Under the pieces are notes generated by a model that did not search any database, was not told where the DNA came from, and saw nothing but the letters and a program-made list of their open reading frames with translations. A stretch of DNA of 5,706 nt from Clostridiales bacterium UBA8960 (GTDB lineage: Bacteria; Bacillota; Clostridia; Peptostreptococcales; Acidaminobacteraceae). A program made the position numbers and the translations under genes. The number at the start of each line of letters is the position of its first letter. Position 1 is the first letter of the stretch. Location of the stretch: NCBI GenBank assembly GCA_003482695.1, contig DMYC01000017.1, forward strand, positions 1 through 5,706, given 5' to 3'. Positions 4,750-5,706 of this stretch are shown here, in pieces.

Positions 4750-5706
4750 AACTCGCTTTTAGAATCGCATTGAGATTCTTAACCTCCAGCAAAGGTCAAA
4801 CATTGCTAATTGCAATGGGAATTGCTATTGGCATCTCTGTACAAATATTTATCGGTTCTTTGATCGAAGGGCTGCAAATCAGTTTGTTAGACTCCACGAT
4901 TGGGCGTTCGTCGCACATCACGGTTTTAGCGGATGTAAAAAACGAACCCATCGACGATTATGAAGCCATCATTTCCACAGCTCTCAATAGCTATCCAGAA
5001 ATCAAATTCGCTTCTCCTTCCATAACGCAAGGGGCTTTTGTCAATATTGGTGAAAAAACGAACCAAATCATCTTTAGAGGTTTTGAATTTCAACGTGCAG
5101 AGCCTATTTACAAATTTTCAGAAGCACTCCTTGAAAACAGTCGAATGCCTGCTGAGAAGACAAATGAAGTCATAATCGGTAAGGACCTTGCAAAAGACTT
5201 TGATATAGAAGTTGGCGATATGATTGACGTCGTCACAAGCGCAACAACCGTTTGGCAGGCAAAAGTCGTCGGCACATTTGACCTCAAAGTCGCTGCCATC
5301 AACCAGTCTTGGGTATTAGGCAATCTCTCTTTCGCCAAAGAATCATTTGGTTATGAAGATCATCAAACAATCAATATTGAAATGCAAATTGAAGAGCCTT
5401 TTGACGCAGATGCTTTATCTGCCAAAATGGCATTGGAAATCAATGCAACTGGTGTGGTGTATGAAAACTGGAAAGCTCAAAACGAACAATTGCTTAGTGG
5501 GTTGAGTGGACAAAGCACATCCAGCTTAATGATTCAGGTGTTTGTCGTTATTTCTGTCGTCCTTGGTATCGCAAGCGTCCTAGCCATTACTGTGCTTCAA
5601 AAATCCAGACAAATCGGCATTTTAAAAGCAATGGGCATCAATGACAAAGTATCAAGCCTCGTCTTTCTCTTCCAGGGCTTCATTTTAGGCATAATGGGAG
5701 GCTTAC
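4746..5706 (+). CDS. LolC/MacB-like ABC transporter permease, 3' end cut by window edge
   Basis: The frame is open from the ATG at 4746 to the right edge, giving 320 residues without a stop. It fits the FtsX/MacB permease superfamily: a first membrane helix at about 19-40, a large extracytoplasmic domain (about 41-255) of the MacB periplasmic-core type, a second helix at about 261-284, and the start of a third from about 305. The stretch 275-298, reading I-A-S-V-L-A-I-T-V-L-Q-K-S-R-Q-I-G-I-L-K-A-M-G-I, is the hallmark FtsX-domain loop and is closest to LolC/LolE-type permeases. Such permeases work with an ATPase to move or extract membrane-associated substrates or drive mechanical work across the membrane. 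In a Gram-positive cell the substrate cannot be taken to be outer-membrane lipoproteins. AAAGGAGG at 4731-4738, seven bases from the ATG, and the 4-base overlap with the cobalamin-protein gene place both in one operon. The ATPase gene is presumably downstream, outside the window. Confidence 0.9.
   Translation, partial: MKLAFRIALRFLTSSKGQTLLIAMGIAIGISVQIFIGSLIEGLQISLLDSTIGRSSHITVLADVKNEPIDDYEAIISTALNSYPEIKFASPSITQGAFVNIGEKTNQIIFRGFEFQRAEPIYKFSEALLENSRMPAEKTNEVIIGKDLAKDFDIEVGDMIDVVTSATTVWQAKVVGTFDLKVAAINQSWVLGNLSFAKESFGYEDHQTINIEMQIEEPFDADALSAKMALEINATGVVYENWKAQNEQLLSGLSGQSTSSLMIQVFVVISVVLGIASVLAITVLQKSRQIGILKAMGINDKVSSLVFLFQGFILGIMGGL

Noticed and set aside
5108..5338. Minus-strand open frame of 76 codons
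   Set aside because: It is antisense to the ABC permease, which reads continuously from 4746 to the edge with clear family motifs.

Overview
The window looks like a low-GC Gram-positive bacterium, probably a clostridial-type member of the Bacillota. The reasons are AT-rich DNA, strong AAGGAGG-like ribosome binding sites before nearly every gene, a consensus sigma-A promoter, an OmpR/HAMP-poor histidine kinase pair typical of Firmicutes, and a thioredoxin-type glutathione peroxidase. TGA is used as a stop codon and TGG as tryptophan, so the standard bacterial code applies. The species cannot be named from the sequence alone.

Layout. The minus-strand block (1-1286) holds a bacterial VTC-domain polyphosphate polymerase homologue followed by a DUF4956 membrane protein that runs off the left edge. 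The two genes overlap by 43 bases. A 160-base divergent intergenic region (1287-1446) contains two copies of the palindrome TTTAA-N6-TTAAA and a -10 box for the rightward gene. The rightward block starts with a complete two-component system: an OmpR/PhoB-family response regulator and a membrane histidine kinase joined by a 4-base ATGA overlap (1447-3368). A single-gene unit follows, a cysteine glutathione peroxidase (3441-3986). It has a near-perfect sigma-A promoter buried in overlapping OhrR/MarR-like palindromes and ends in a strong intrinsic terminator. The last block (4102 to the right edge) is an operon start: a stand-alone cobalamin-binding protein with an ATGA overlap to a LolC/MacB-like ABC-transporter permease that is cut by the window end.

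How the genes may work together. The response regulator may act on the divergent region it shares with the polyphosphate gene pair (inference from position and repeats). The peroxidase appears to be an independently controlled peroxide-defence gene. The most unusual arrangement is the translationally coupled pair of a CarH/MerR-type B12 sensor module without a DNA-binding domain and an FtsX-superfamily ABC permease, which could be a cobalamin-linked control of a membrane transporter. No tRNA, rRNA, CRISPR array, insertion sequence or attachment site was seen, and there is no gene-free stretch over 300 bases.
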